From positions 1-64,000 of the forward strand of contig CASFBL010000008.1 of the NCBI GenBank assembly GCA_949292775.1: DNA of 64,000 nucleotides, written 5' to 3'. The notes under the pieces are model-generated. The model was not told the DNA's origin. It did not search any database and saw only the letters and a program-made list of their open reading frames with translations. Below are positions 25,410 through 34,000 of this stretch, one piece after another (the stretch's first letter is position 1; every line of letters begins with the position of its first letter). Source of the stretch: an uncultured Eubacteriales bacterium (GTDB lineage Bacteria > Bacillota > Clostridia > Oscillospirales > Acutalibacteraceae). Position numbers and translations under genes: made by a program.

Positions 25410-25438
25410 GCGCCGGAGAGACCCTCCGGCGCGTTTTT
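25410..25438 (+). terminator. Terminator after the cysteine-rich gene
   Basis: GCGCCGGAG and CTCCGGCGC form a perfect 9-bp stem around a 5-base loop, followed by GTTTTT. Confidence 0.85.
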
Positions 25439-25509
25439 GCGCGGAGAAGCACTTGCATCGCGTCTGAAACTTTTGTATACTATAAGCATCTTTTTTAGGC
25501 GGTGAAGCT

Positions 25510-26211
25510 ATGCAGGGCAGAATACATTCTTTTCAAAGCCTCGGAACCGTTGATGGTCCCGGTGTGCGCAGTGTGGTGTTTATGCAGGGCTGTGCGCTTC
25601 GCTGCCCGTATTGTCACAACCCCGACACCTGGGATAAAAACGGCGGTACGCTTGTCGAGGCGCAGGAGGTATTCTCGCGTGTTTGCCGTTATAAAAACTA
25701 TTTCGGACGCGAGGGCGGCGTAACGGTTTCGGGGGGCGAACCGCTTTTACAGCCGGAATTTGTCACCGAGCTGTTTACACTTTGCAAAAAAGACGGGATT
25801 TCCACGGCACTCGACACCGCCGGCGTTCGGTTAGACGATAAGGTCAACGCCCTGCTTGCAGTTACGGACATTGTTTTGCTGGATATTAAGTATGCGACGG
25901 ACGAGCTGTATCAAAAATATATCGGTATTCCGCTTTCCACGGTGCTGCGCTTTTTAGACGCGCTGAAAGAACAGAAAAAGCGCGTGATTGTGCGCCAGGT
26001 CGTGACCCCCGGCGTTAATGACAAAAAAACGGACATGCTTGCGCTTAAAAGCATTGCCGACCGTTACCGATGCATTGAAAAAATCGAGCTGCTGCCGTTT
26101 TTAAAGCTTTGTGCGGAAAAATATCAGTCTATGGGAATCGAATTTCCGTTTGGCGACAAGCCTGCCGCCACCGCACAGCAGACGCAGGAACTTGCGCAAT
26201 ACTTGCTGTGA
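25510..26211 (+). CDS. pflA: Pyruvate formate-lyase activating enzyme (radical SAM)
   Basis: A 233-residue radical SAM protein of the PflA size and layout. The cluster motif is C28-A-L-R-C32-P-Y-C35 (CxxxCxxC), followed by VTVSGGEPLLQPEF for SAM binding. The N-terminus GRIHSFQSLGTVDGPGVR is the classical PflA signature. It would install the glycyl radical on pyruvate formate-lyase. No pflB lies next to it in this window, so the target enzyme must be encoded elsewhere or may be another glycyl radical enzyme. ATG follows AGGCGGTGAAG. Confidence 0.88.
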   Translation: MQGRIHSFQSLGTVDGPGVRSVVFMQGCALRCPYCHNPDTWDKNGGTLVEAQEVFSRVCRYKNYFGREGGVTVSGGEPLLQPEFVTELFTLCKKDGISTALDTAGVRLDDKVNALLAVTDIVLLDIKYATDELYQKYIGIPLSTVLRFLDALKEQKKRVIVRQVVTPGVNDKKTDMLALKSIADRYRCIEKIELLPFLKLCAEKYQSMGIEFPFGDKPAATAQQTQELAQYLL

Positions 26212-26283
26212 TTTGCCCGTAAGTGTTTACGACAGCTGCTTTTTTTGATATAATAACTTTGCTTAAGGAAGGTGGGTGAGAAA

Positions 26284-27552
26284 ATGCGTGTCTTGGAAAA
26301 ACTGTTTTCATTTTTAGATACACAGGAGGAACGGCAGCTGATTGCCGAAGCCCGCCCGACTGAAGCTGTGCTGAAAGACGATTTCAAACGGGAAATTGCC
26401 TTAATCAACCGCCGCAAAGCAATCCGCTTTTGGCTTTGGCTTTCCTTGTTGGTTGAAATTGTCCGTTGCGCTTTTTCTACTTATGCGGTTATGACTGTGC
26501 AGACTTCTCTTCCCACAGACGCTAAGATATTTATTGCTTTTTACTGGATTATATTCGGCATGACGGTTCTGTGTATTATAGGGGCTTTCGCTATGCGGAA
26601 AAACCCCGAAAAACACTGGCGGCTGATTATGCTGTGCTGCGATATATTCATGCTGGTATACATGCTGCGCGGGGTTGTTTTTGCTGTGCTCGACTTGGAA
26701 AGCGGCATTATCGGTTTTTCTTTGATTGTTGCGCTGTTTCTTTCCTGTTACACACTGTATTTCCGCCCATCTGTTTTAGCGGCCAACACGCTGATTACCA
26801 TGGCGGCGTTTTTTGCTGCTGTCCATGTGCTTTCTCTGCGTGCTTTTTTAGAGCCGCTGGTTATTTTTCGTATTTTAATTATTGCCGTTCTGTCTGTTTT
26901 TACCGGAATTGCACGGTACCGCACCAAATACATTGCTTTTTTGAAAGAGAGAAATCTTTTAGAAAAGGGAAGGCAGCTAAAGCTTTTGAATGCACAGCTG
27001 CAGGAAAACCGAGAAAAGATTGAAGCGCAAAACGACCTGCTTCGAAAAATGAGCATAACCGATAACCTAACCGGGGTTGGCAACCGGCGCAGCTTTCGTC
27101 TGAATATGGAGTCGCAGCTTGCCCGCACTGCAAAAAGCAGACAGTTCGTGACACTTGCAATTGCAGATATTGATAACTTTAAAATCATCAATGACAGCTA
27201 CGGTCATTCCGTGGGGGATGAATGTTTGCGTGCAATTGGCAAAGCGCTGCAGGGTGTGGAAGAAGAATCTGTGCACGCCTATCGGTTCGGTGGGGATGAA
27301 TTTGTCGTTGTGTTTGAAGGCAAAAGCCGTTCTGAAGCGTTTTTGATTATGAACCGGCTGGTCAAAGAAATTTCCAACCTGCAGGTTGAGGGCTACAACA
27401 AAATGCTGACCATGTCTGTTGGAATATATTCGGCGATTCCTACGCTTGAGAGCACAACCGACGAATATATTGAAAAAGCAGACTGTGCTATGTACGAGGC
27501 AAAAGAAACCGGTAAAAACCGGATTATTACTTCCTATCAAAAAGGAGAATAA
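26284..27552 (+). CDS. Membrane-bound diguanylate cyclase (GGDEF), no inhibitory site
   Basis: The ~422-residue protein starts with a soluble helix ([20 protein letters not shown]), then about six membrane helices (~55-225), a coiled-coil linker and a C-terminal GGDEF domain. The motif is intact in [12 protein letters not shown], with an upstream metal-binding Asp in IADIDNFK. The RxxD inhibitory motif is absent, unlike the cyclase at 23.2-24.4 kb. I chose ATG 26284 after GGTGGGTGAG; a GTG at 26272 is possible. The cyclophilin gene follows after 4 bases. Confidence 0.85.
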   Translation: MRVLEKLFSFLDTQEERQLIAEARPTEAVLKDDFKREIALINRRKAIRFWLWLSLLVEIVRCAFSTYAVMTVQTSLPTDAKIFIAFYWIIFGMTVLCIIGAFAMRKNPEKHWRLIMLCCDIFMLVYMLRGVVFAVLDLESGIIGFSLIVALFLSCYTLYFRPSVLAANTLITMAAFFAAVHVLSLRAFLEPLVIFRILIIAVLSVFTGIARYRTKYIAFLKERNLLEKGRQLKLLNAQLQENREKIEAQNDLLRKMSITDNLTGVGNRRSFRLNMESQLARTAKSRQFVTLAIADIDNFKIINDSYGHSVGDECLRAIGKALQGVEEESVHAYRFGGDEFVVVFEGKSRSEAFLIMNRLVKEISNLQVEGYNKMLTMSVGIYSAIPTLESTTDEYIEKADCAMYEAKETGKNRIITSYQKGE

Positions 27553-27556
27553 AGTT

Positions 27557-28156
27557 ATGAGTAAACAAACACAAGCTCCCGTTCCCGGTGAAGAAATCGC
27601 GGTGTTCAAAACCTCTAAAGGCGATATTTTTGTCCGCCTGTTTCCTGAACACGCGCCCAAAGCCGTGGAAAATTTCAAAACGCACGCCAAAAACGGTTAT
27701 TATGACGGGCTGATTTTTCACCGTGTCATCAACGATTTTATGATTCAGGGCGGTGACCCGACCGGCAGCGGCATGGGCGGCGAGAGCATTTGGGGCAAGA
27801 GCTTTGCCGATGAATTCACGCCGGAGCTTCACAACCTGCGCGGCGCGCTGTCCATGGCAAATGCAGGGCCGAATACAAACGGCAGCCAGTTTTTCATCGT
27901 GCAGGCGAAACAGGTCTCTGACGATATGCTTGACCAGCTGGAAACTGCGCCGGAAGAGCTGTTCCCGACGGAATGCGTGCGGGAGTATGAAGCCTTGGGC
28001 GGCACGCCGTGGCTGGATTACAAACATACGGTGTTCGGGCAGGTGTTCGACGGCATGGATGTTGTGGATGATATCGCCGGTGTCAAGGTGGACTTTTTCC
28101 AAAACAAGCCGGTTGAGGATGTTGTGATTCAAACCGTTGAAATCCGAACTGTATAA
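27557..28156 (+). CDS. Cyclophilin-type peptidyl-prolyl cis-trans isomerase
   Basis: A 199-residue cytoplasmic cyclophilin. Family motifs are present: [34 protein letters not shown] (key residues FHRV, Q.GD), then [19 protein letters not shown] and the late [15 protein letters not shown]. The catalytic Arg is in FHRV. An insertion of about 25 residues between SQFFIV and the HTVFG strand (around residues 118-150) is typical of Clostridia members. ATG 27557 follows AAAGGAG. It sits 4 bases behind the cyclase gene. Confidence 0.92.
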   Translation: MSKQTQAPVPGEEIAVFKTSKGDIFVRLFPEHAPKAVENFKTHAKNGYYDGLIFHRVINDFMIQGGDPTGSGMGGESIWGKSFADEFTPELHNLRGALSMANAGPNTNGSQFFIVQAKQVSDDMLDQLETAPEELFPTECVREYEALGGTPWLDYKHTVFGQVFDGMDVVDDIAGVKVDFFQNKPVEDVVIQTVEIRTV

Positions 28157-28164
28157 AATCTTGG

Positions 28165-28197
28165 CAATGGCGGCGGATTGTCGCCATTGTGTTTTTT
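28165..28197 (+). terminator. Terminator after the cyclophilin gene
   Basis: CAATGGCG (28165-28172) pairs with CGCCATTG (28182-28189), followed by TGTTTTTT. Confidence 0.75.
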
Positions 28198-28219
28198 CAG
28201 CACAAACGGAGGTGCTTTT

Positions 28220-29521
28220 ATGCTGTTTTCCAATATCGGGATTTTAGATAAAGACTTTTGTCTGCAGGAAGATTGCTTTGTCGGCACGGCGAACGGGAAA
28301 ATCGCCTATGTCGGCAAAGAAAAACCGGCCGAGGACTTCGGCGAAAGCTATGACGGGCGCGGCAAGGTTTTGATGAGTGGGCTTGTCAACAGCCATTCCC
28401 ACGCGCCGATGACCCTTTTGCGCGGCTATGCCGAAAACCTGCCGCTTGACCGCTGGCTTAATGAGCGGGTGTTTCCGTTTGAAGACAGAATCAGTGGGGA
28501 GGACCCCTATTACAGCACCTTGCTTGCGATTGCCGAAATGCTTGAAAGCGGGACAACCTCGTTTACAGATATGTATTTCTTTTCGGAAAGCGTTGCGAAA
28601 GCGGTCGGTGAAAGCGGTATCAAATGCAATTTCAGCCGCGCAATCACAAGCTTTTCCGATTGCGATATTCACACGATAGCAAGTTTTCAGGAAAGTGAAG
28701 AAATCATCAAAGCTTATCACGGCGCGTTCGGCGGACGGCTGAAAATCGATATGAGCCTCCACGCGGAATACACCAACCGCCGCACAGTGATTGAACAGTT
28801 TTCCGAAATCGTGAAGGCGCACGGTCTGCACGCACATATTCACCTTTCCGAAACGCAAAAAGAAACCGAAGAATGTAAACAGCGCCACGGCGGTCTTACT
28901 CCGACCGGGCTTTTCGCTGCGTGCGGACTGTTCCAAGTGCCGGTGACTGCCGCACACTGCGTCTGGCTTTCAGATGAGGATATGGAGATTTTGAAAAATG
29001 CAGGCGCAACAGTTGCCACCTGCCCGGCAAGCAACCTGAAGCTTGGCTCGGGGGTTTGCAATGTGGCGAAACTTTTGGAACGCGGCGTTCGGGTAGCAAT
29101 CGGTACAGATTCTGTTGCTTCCAACAACAAGCTGGATATGTTCCGCGAAATGTATTTGTGCGCTCTGCTGCCGAAAGGCACGACCTACCGTGCGGACGCC
29201 GTCAGCGACCGAGATGTCTTGAAAATAGCGACCGTCAACGGGTATTTGGCGCAGGGCAGAGAGGACTGCGGCAATGTGGAAGTTGGCAACCGGGCGGATT
29301 TAATCGTTGTGCGCACCGACAGAGTGCATATGTGCCCGCACACCGACACGGTCAACAACCTGGTTTATGCCGCCGACGGGCGCGATGTACAGCTTACAAT
29401 GGTAGACGGTGAAGTGCTTTACAAAGACGGTGAATTTAAGACGATTGACATCGACAAGGTGCGGTATGAAGTGGAAAAACGAAGCTGCCGGATTATAAAC
29501 GAGGTGACAAGCCATGCGTAA
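28220..29521 (+). CDS. mtaD: 5-methylthioadenosine/S-adenosylhomocysteine deaminase
   Basis: A 433-residue metal-dependent amidohydrolase of the MtaD group. Metal ligands are visible as NSHSH near residue 58, the His of SLHAEY, the His of TAAHCVW and the Asp of GTDSVASNN. The segment APMTLLRGYAENLPLDRWL is characteristic of MTA/SAH deaminases. It would convert 5'-methylthioadenosine to 5'-methylthioinosine. Its 3' end overlaps the next gene, a purine nucleoside phosphorylase, by 8 bases, and MtnA follows. This order supports MTA over cytosine or guanine as substrate. ATG 28220 follows GGAGGTG. Confidence 0.85.
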   Translation: MLFSNIGILDKDFCLQEDCFVGTANGKIAYVGKEKPAEDFGESYDGRGKVLMSGLVNSHSHAPMTLLRGYAENLPLDRWLNERVFPFEDRISGEDPYYSTLLAIAEMLESGTTSFTDMYFFSESVAKAVGESGIKCNFSRAITSFSDCDIHTIASFQESEEIIKAYHGAFGGRLKIDMSLHAEYTNRRTVIEQFSEIVKAHGLHAHIHLSETQKETEECKQRHGGLTPTGLFAACGLFQVPVTAAHCVWLSDEDMEILKNAGATVATCPASNLKLGSGVCNVAKLLERGVRVAIGTDSVASNNKLDMFREMYLCALLPKGTTYRADAVSDRDVLKIATVNGYLAQGREDCGNVEVGNRADLIVVRTDRVHMCPHTDTVNNLVYAADGRDVQLTMVDGEVLYKDGEFKTIDIDKVRYEVEKRSCRIINEVTSHA

Positions 29522-30329
29522 AACACCACAGGAATATGCTGAACTGATTCGTGCACGCGTTGCAATGACGCCGAAAATCGGCATTGTGCTGGGTTCAGGG
29601 CTCGGCGAACTCGGGGAAAAAGTCGAAAATCCGACTGCTGTGCCTTACGGCGATTTGCCGGGGTTCCCGGTTTCGACTGCGCCGGGGCATGTCGGGCAGT
29701 TCATTCTTGGCACACTCGGCGGGCAGCCGGTCGTTTGCATGCAGGGGCGTTTGCATTACTATGAGGGGCACGCATTTTCCGACATTCTGCTGCCGGTGCG
29801 CGTCATGCGCCTTTTGGGTGTAGAAACGCTGATTTTGACCAATGCCGCGGGCGGCATCAACCCGTCTTTTTCCGTCGGCGATATTATGCTGATTACGGAC
29901 CATATTAATTTTATGGGTGCAAATCCTCTCATAGGTCCCAATGATGACCAATTTGGCTGCCGTTTTCCGGATATGAGCTTTGCCTATGCGCCGAAGCTGC
30001 GCGAACTTGCCAAAGCTTGTGCCAAAGAGACCGGTATAGAGCTCAAAGAGGGTGTGTATCTTGCCTGTTCGGGGCCAAGCTATGAGACCCCGGCAGAAAT
30101 CCGCGCATTTCGGACCTTGGGCGCGGACGCGGTCGGCATGTCCACCGTGCCGGAGGTAATCGGTGCGAACCACTGCGGCATGCAGGTTTTGGCGTTTTCG
30201 CTCATTTCCAACATGGCGGCAGGCATTTTGAAACAGAAGCTCACGGAAGAAGAAGTGCTTGAAGCGGGCAGGCAAAAGGGCGCGCAGATGCAGGCGCTTA
30301 TACAGAACATTGTGGAAAAGCTTTCATAA
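29514..30329 (+). CDS. Purine nucleoside phosphorylase, probable methylthioinosine phosphorylase
   Basis: The 271-residue protein belongs to the trimeric PNP/MTAP family (GSGLGELGE phosphate loop, TNAAGGINPSF, SGPSYETPAE, GADAVGMSTVPE). Base-site residues are Glu191 and Asn233, as in 6-oxopurine-specific PNPs, so hypoxanthine rather than adenine is expected as leaving base. The position of human His257, which contacts the 5'-OH, is Glu245 here (LTEEEVL). That is unusual and fits a changed 5' site. In this operon it would split 5'-methylthioinosine to hypoxanthine and 5-methylthioribose-1-phosphate. Ordinary inosine use cannot be excluded. Confidence 0.85.
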   Translation: MRKTPQEYAELIRARVAMTPKIGIVLGSGLGELGEKVENPTAVPYGDLPGFPVSTAPGHVGQFILGTLGGQPVVCMQGRLHYYEGHAFSDILLPVRVMRLLGVETLILTNAAGGINPSFSVGDIMLITDHINFMGANPLIGPNDDQFGCRFPDMSFAYAPKLRELAKACAKETGIELKEGVYLACSGPSYETPAEIRAFRTLGADAVGMSTVPEVIGANHCGMQVLAFSLISNMAAGILKQKLTEEEVLEAGRQKGAQMQALIQNIVEKLS

Positions 30330-30342
30330 CGGAGCGTGAAGC

Positions 30343-31383
30343 ATGGATAAAATGCAAGGGGAGACGGTTCGGCTTGACCGCGTGCACAATCGGCTGCTCA
30401 TTATCGACCAAACCAAGCTGCCCAATCAAAAATTGATTTTAGAACTGCACACATTAGAGAAAATGGTCTTGGCCATTCAAACCCTGCAAGTGCGCGGCGC
30501 GCCGGCTATCGGCGTGGCGGCGGCAATCGGACTTTCCGTGCTTGCAGGCGAAAGCACGGAAACAGATGTGGAAAAATTTAAAGCCGAATTTTCCGAAAAC
30601 GCCCGCCGTTTAGAAAACGCTCGTCCCACAGCGGTCAATCTTGCGTGGGCAGTCGGGCAAATGTGTGCGGTTGTCAAAGAAAACAATAATGCGACGGTGC
30701 CGGTTTTAAAGGATTTGCTTTATCAAAAGGCGCAGGAACTGCACGACCGGGACATTGCCGTCTGCCGGGCAATCGGTGAAAACGGTGCACCGCTTTTAAA
30801 AAACTGCAAGCGCGTTTTGACCCATTGCAACGCCGGGCGTTTGGCGACTGTAAAATACGGAACAGCGCTTGCACCCATTTATATTGCAAAAGAGCAGGGG
30901 CACAGCCTTTCGGTTTATGCCGACGAAACAAGACCGCTTTTGCAGGGCGCGCGGCTGACTGCTTATGAGCTTTGCGAAGCCGGAATCGACACCACCGTTT
31001 TGTGCGATAATATGGCGTCATATGTCATGGGCAAAGGGCTTGTGGACGCTGTTTTGGTCGGCTGTGACCGCGTTGCCGCGAACGGCGACACCGCCAACAA
31101 AATCGGCACTTCCGGTTTGGCAGTTTTGGCCTCGTTTTACCACATCCCGTTTTATGTCTGTGCGCCGTTTTCGACGATTGATTTAAACGCGCAAAGCGGC
31201 AAGGATATCCCCATTGAAATGCGCGACGGGGAAGAAATTCGGTCGCTGTGGTATCAAAAGCCCCTGCTGCCCGAAAATGCAAAAACACTCAATCCCGCAT
31301 TCGACATTACGCCGCACAAGTTGATTACGGCGTTTATCACGGAAAAAGGTGTTTTGCAGCCGAAAGATTTTTCTGTTGTTTAA
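30343..31383 (+). CDS. mtnA: 5-methylthioribose-1-phosphate isomerase
   Basis: A 346-residue member of the MtnA family. The signatures VRGAPAIGVAAAIGL, THCNAGRLATVKYGTALAPI and GCDRVAANGDTANKIGT are present with catalytic Cys162 and Asp242. It isomerises 5-methylthioribose-1-phosphate to the ribulose form, after the two preceding enzymes. No downstream MtnB, MtnW, MtnX or aldolase is in the window. The product must be handled by distant genes or excreted. It follows the phosphorylase by 13 bases and ends the operon at a terminator. Confidence 0.92.
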   Translation: MDKMQGETVRLDRVHNRLLIIDQTKLPNQKLILELHTLEKMVLAIQTLQVRGAPAIGVAAAIGLSVLAGESTETDVEKFKAEFSENARRLENARPTAVNLAWAVGQMCAVVKENNNATVPVLKDLLYQKAQELHDRDIAVCRAIGENGAPLLKNCKRVLTHCNAGRLATVKYGTALAPIYIAKEQGHSLSVYADETRPLLQGARLTAYELCEAGIDTTVLCDNMASYVMGKGLVDAVLVGCDRVAANGDTANKIGTSGLAVLASFYHIPFYVCAPFSTIDLNAQSGKDIPIEMRDGEEIRSLWYQKPLLPENAKTLNPAFDITPHKLITAFITEKGVLQPKDFSVV

Positions 31384-31395
31384 AGATAAAAAAAT

Positions 31396-31423
31396 CCCCG
31401 CAGTATTTTGCGATACTGCGGGG
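31396..31423. terminator. Bidirectional terminator between mtnA and the GH3 gene
   Basis: CCCCGCAGTAT and ATACTGCGGGG form a perfect 11-bp stem with a 6-base loop. The A-run on its left and TATTTTA on its right allow use from both strands. Confidence 0.85.
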
Positions 31424-31437
31424 TATTTTAATAAAAG

Positions 31438-33867
31438 TTAAATGGATTTCAGTTTGCCGAGGTTGCGCAGGGTGTTCGGCACGCCTTTGAGGATTTTGCC
31501 CATGCCTTTGCAGAATTTGTCTTCGTTCAGGATAATCAGTAAGCCTTCTGCCATCTGCGGGCTGAACAGACCAAAGCTCATTGAGATAAAGTTCTTAACC
31601 GGGGTTTGCAGAGCAATTGCGCCTGCCATGGTGTCTTCTCCGAGCATCTTCTTGAACATCCGGCAGAATCTGCCGCCCCATTTGCCGTCGGCAGCGTCTT
31701 CAATGGTGTTGCCGAAGCCAAGCGGCTGGCTCTTATCGCGCTGGGCGGGGGGAAGCTCATGACCAAGCACAGCGACAAATGAGCTGTCGGCTACCTTGGA
31801 CACTTCGCCGGTGTAATATTCCGGTGCAGTCGTGCGATAGTCCGGAATCTGCGCTTCAACGGTCGAGGTAACCTGCACGCTCTGCTCCAGACGGATGTCA
31901 CGGCTGGAAGCGCCGACCAAAATACGGAACTCGCCGCTTTCCACATGCCAGTCATGCAGGTTGACATTATAATAGGCAAATGCACGCTTGCCAAGCTCGA
32001 TTTCCACGCGCTTTTGCTCGCCGGCTTTCAGAAATACCTTTTTAAAGCCGCGAAGTTCTTTTGCCGGGCGGTAAATCGTGCTTTCACAGTCGTTGACATA
32101 AACCTGTGCCACTTCCGCGCCGTCGCGGTCGCCGGTGTTGGAGACCGTGAAGGAAACGGTCAGCGTGTCGGTATCTTTGATGCTGTCTGCGCTCAAAGCA
32201 AGGTCGCTGTATTCGAAAGTGGTGTAGGAAAGACCGTGACCGAACGGGAAGCGAACAGCTTTGTTGACGGTATCATAGTAACGATAGCCGACATAAACGC
32301 TTTCGCGGTATTCCACCGACATCGGGGTGCCGGGGAAGTAGTTGGCGCTGGAGTTGTCCTCCAAAGCGATGGGATAAGTCTCCGACAGCTTGCCGCTGGG
32401 GTTCACATCGCCGAACAGCAAATCGCAGACTGCGCTGCCTGCGGTCTGGCCGGTTAAGTAAGCGTTGAGAATGGCCGGAACTTTGTCTGCCCACGGCAGT
32501 TCCACAGCTGCACCGCCCGAGAGAATAACCACAACATTTTGATTGACTTTCAGCACTTCGTCAACCAAACGGTTGTGGAGCGGCGGCAGATGCAGGTGTT
32601 TGCGGTCATTGCCCTCGGTCTCGTAGTCGTCTGTAAGACCGATGAAGAGCAGAACGACCTCGGCGCCGGTGGCTTTCTGAACGGCTTCTGCAACAAAGGC
32701 GTCGTCGGAAGTCTTGTTTTTCTTTGCGGTAGAATAGCCTGCAGCATACTGGAACGAAACACCCATTTCCTTAAGGGTTTCATAAGCGCTGTCAAGCTTG
32801 ATGGGGTTAATGAGGGAAGAACCTGCGCCTTGATAACGCGGCTTTTTCGCCATTTCGCCGATAACGGTAATTTTGGCATCCTTCTTAAGCGGCAACAGGT
32901 TGTTGTCGTTTTTCATAAGCACCATGCACTGCCCGGCGATTTTGCGTGCCAATGCGTGGTGTGCTTCCGCGTCATATGTATAATTGCCGCGAACCTTTTC
33001 CCCTTTGAGTGCCATATCTACAAGCCGGTCAACTAGCTCGTCAAGATATTCTTCAGAAACAAGGCCCTGTTTTACGGCCGCTACGATTTGCGCATTGCCC
33101 ACGCCGTTGGAGGAGGGCATTTCCAGTTCCTGCCCTGCGAGAAGACCCTGAACGCGGTCGTTTTCCGCGCCCCAGTCTGTAACCACAATACCTTCATAGC
33201 CCCATTCGTTCCGAAGCACATCTGTAAGCAGCCATTTATTTTCTGCACAGTAGGTGCCGTTTAAGCGGTTGTAGGCAGCCATAATCGTCCACGGCTGTGC
33301 CTTTTTGACCGCAGTTTCAAACGGAGCCAAGTAAATTTCGCGAAGCGCACGCTCGTCAACGACCGCATTAACGGTCATGCGGCGTGTTTCCTGGTTGTTT
33401 ACGGCAAAGTGCTTAACCGAAGTGCCGATACCCTTGCTTTGCACGCCGTTGATGAACGCAGCTGCCATTTCACCGGCCAACAGCGGATCTTCCGAGAAAT
33501 ATTCAAAGTTTCTGCCGCAAAGGGGTGAACGCTTGATATTGGTGCCGGGGCCGAGCAGAACGGAAACCTGTTCTTTTAAGCACTCTTCACCGAGCGCTTC
33601 GCCCATTTGATAAATCATGTCCGGGTCCCACGAGCAGGAAGTTGCCGCCGCAGTGGGATAGCAGATTGCGGGCACGCCTTTTAACGACATTTTTTCCTCT
33701 TTGGATTTTTCTTCGACACGCTTGCGGATTCCGTGCGGGCCGTCGGTCAGCATGATAGACGGGACGCCGGCGCCGGGCACATCGTTGGTGTGCCAATAAT
33801 CCTTGCCGGAGCAAAGGCTGGCTTTTTCTTCCAAAGTCATTTTGGAAACGATTTCGGGATGTTTCAT
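31438..33867 (-). CDS. GH3 family beta-glycosidase with C-terminal extension
   Basis: A cytoplasmic 809-residue glycoside hydrolase 3 (no signal peptide). The N-terminal barrel has LTDGPHGIRK and the nucleophile Asp231 in VVTDWGAEN. The second alpha/beta domain, with KHFAVNNQETRR in the first, completes the site, and an Fn3-like domain starts near FPFGHGLSYTTFEYS. About 120 residues after the Fn3 domain end in a hydrophobic and basic tail (ILKGVPNTLRNLGKLKS). Natural substrates could be beta-glucosides or beta-xylosides; sequence alone cannot tell. ATG 33867 follows GGAGGAG. It lies downstream of a GPH transporter, its likely substrate source. Confidence 0.9.
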   Translation of the reverse strand: MKHPEIVSKMTLEEKASLCSGKDYWHTNDVPGAGVPSIMLTDGPHGIRKRVEEKSKEEKMSLKGVPAICYPTAAATSCSWDPDMIYQMGEALGEECLKEQVSVLLGPGTNIKRSPLCGRNFEYFSEDPLLAGEMAAAFINGVQSKGIGTSVKHFAVNNQETRRMTVNAVVDERALREIYLAPFETAVKKAQPWTIMAAYNRLNGTYCAENKWLLTDVLRNEWGYEGIVVTDWGAENDRVQGLLAGQELEMPSSNGVGNAQIVAAVKQGLVSEEYLDELVDRLVDMALKGEKVRGNYTYDAEAHHALARKIAGQCMVLMKNDNNLLPLKKDAKITVIGEMAKKPRYQGAGSSLINPIKLDSAYETLKEMGVSFQYAAGYSTAKKNKTSDDAFVAEAVQKATGAEVVLLFIGLTDDYETEGNDRKHLHLPPLHNRLVDEVLKVNQNVVVILSGGAAVELPWADKVPAILNAYLTGQTAGSAVCDLLFGDVNPSGKLSETYPIALEDNSSANYFPGTPMSVEYRESVYVGYRYYDTVNKAVRFPFGHGLSYTTFEYSDLALSADSIKDTDTLTVSFTVSNTGDRDGAEVAQVYVNDCESTIYRPAKELRGFKKVFLKAGEQKRVEIELGKRAFAYYNVNLHDWHVESGEFRILVGASSRDIRLEQSVQVTSTVEAQIPDYRTTAPEYYTGEVSKVADSSFVAVLGHELPPAQRDKSQPLGFGNTIEDAADGKWGGRFCRMFKKMLGEDTMAGAIALQTPVKNFISMSFGLFSPQMAEGLLIILNEDKFCKGMGKILKGVPNTLRNLGKLKSI

Positions 33868-33954
33868 TTTTCTCCTCCATAGTATGAATCTCTTGCGCAA
33901 GGTTACTTTTCACCAAAAATCCGGTTGAAAAGATACCAAAATACAACAGTATAT

Positions 33955-33983
33955 ATGATAAAGCAAAAAATGGTATTTTGCAA
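33955..33983 (-). promoter_or_regulatory. Promoter of the GH3 gene
   Basis: On the minus strand TTGCAA (33983-33978) and TATCAT (33960-33955) are 17 bases apart, in the gap between the transporter and GH3 genes. Confidence 0.4.
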
Positions 33984-34000
33984 GTGTTTTTACAAGGGCA

